A stretch of DNA of 6,964 nucleotides from positions 1-6,964 of the forward strand of contig JBKBXU010000259.1 in the NCBI GenBank assembly GCA_046313675.1, read 5' to 3'. Each line of letters begins with the position of its first letter. The stretch's first letter is position 1. Positions 6,750 to 6,964 of this stretch are shown here, in pieces. The stretch is from JBKBXU01 sp046313675 (GTDB lineage: Bacteria > Bacteroidota > Bacteroidia > Cytophagales > Cytophagaceae). The notes beneath the pieces were generated by a model, which saw only the letters and a program-made list of their open reading frames with translations, searched no databases and had not been told where the DNA came from. The position numbers and the translations under genes were made by a program.

Positions 6750-6855
6750 CAATACCTCCTCCTGTTATCCCCTCTACTACTTTAATCTCTCAAACCGTGG
6801 CCTTAATTTAGAATCCATTCAATTGCCCAAATAAAAACACTTACCATCCGAATTT

Positions 6856-6964
6856 TTACTCAGTATCATGGTTTTGATGATCGTGCAATATGTCTTTTAG
6901 CATTTTGATATGCCCCTCCAGTTCACCTTGTTTTTCTACATTGGCTTCTGCCCAATGGGTAAGT
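6856..6964 (-). CDS. C-terminal 35 residues of an unidentified protein
   Basis: The frame is open from the window edge to a TAA at 6858-6856. The visible tail contains HWAEANVEKQGELEGHI, then KMLKDILHDH, and ends QNHDTE. It is highly charged and looks like a helix with a His/Asp/Glu-rich end. This looks like normal coding sequence rather than a random frame, but too little is present to name a family. It points the same way as all other genes here; the 391-bp gap and the repeat argue against it being part of the kinase operon. Confidence 0.5.
   Translation of the reverse strand, partial: LTHWAEANVEKQGELEGHIKMLKDILHDHQNHDTE

Larger units (their letters stand above)
6465..6855. other. 391-bp intergenic region upstream of the kinase operon
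   Basis: This region separates the partial gene at the window edge from the kinase operon and should contain the operon promoter. It holds copy 2 of the structured repeat (6584-6723), a possible 11-codon leader ORF at 6714-6749, and about 120 bp between the repeat and the kinase start. A second CTATCC hexamer sits at 6565-6570, 19 bp from the one that opens the repeat. I could not identify a confident TTTG/TAnnTTTG promoter. Nothing recognisable was seen in 6764-6855. Confidence 0.65.

Overview
The window comes from an AT-rich bacterial genome, most likely a Bacteroidota member of the Cytophagales type. Three things point there: the main gene starts have no clear Shine-Dalgarno sequence, a secreted GH30 xylanase carries CBM6 and Ig-like modules, and the PAS histidine kinases sit beside an Rcp1-type single-domain response regulator. 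This assignment is inferred from gene style; there is no marker gene. Every gene I can support lies on the minus strand, so the biological order runs from high to low coordinates.

Layout, high to low coordinates. (1) 6856-6964: the last 35 codons of an unidentified protein. (2) 6465-6855: an intergenic region holding copy 2 of a ~140-bp structured repeat (6584-6723), with a possible 11-codon leader ORF at its edge. (3) 4042-6464 and 2458-4023: a tight three-gene signalling operon. It encodes a soluble dual-PAS histidine kinase, a CheY/Rcp1-like receiver, and a second soluble kinase with its own N-terminal receiver (REC-PAS-HisKA-HATPase). Gaps are 23 and 18 bp. (4) 1940-2457: an intergenic region with a small terminator-like hairpin at the operon end, copy 1 of the repeat (2254-2391) and an unrecognised small ORF. 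(5) 1-1939: the first 646 codons of a secreted GH30 glucuronoxylanase-type enzyme (signal peptide, GH30, CBM6, Ig-like), running off the window edge.

The three signalling proteins can plausibly form one phosphotransfer circuit with two kinase inputs, one shared diffusible receiver and a receiver fused to the second kinase. No DNA-binding output domain is present, so the output is unknown. The xylanase is a separate unit acting outside the cell on xylan; nothing in the sequence shows that the kinases control it.

The most notable signal is the repeat pair. Two same-orientation copies occupy both non-coding gaps, share a 57-bp identical core, begin with CTATCC and end with GGATAG. They also keep a 10-bp hairpin through an A-T to G-C compensatory change. 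This looks like a selected structured element (RNA leader, terminator or small non-autonomous mobile element) and I do not recognise its family.
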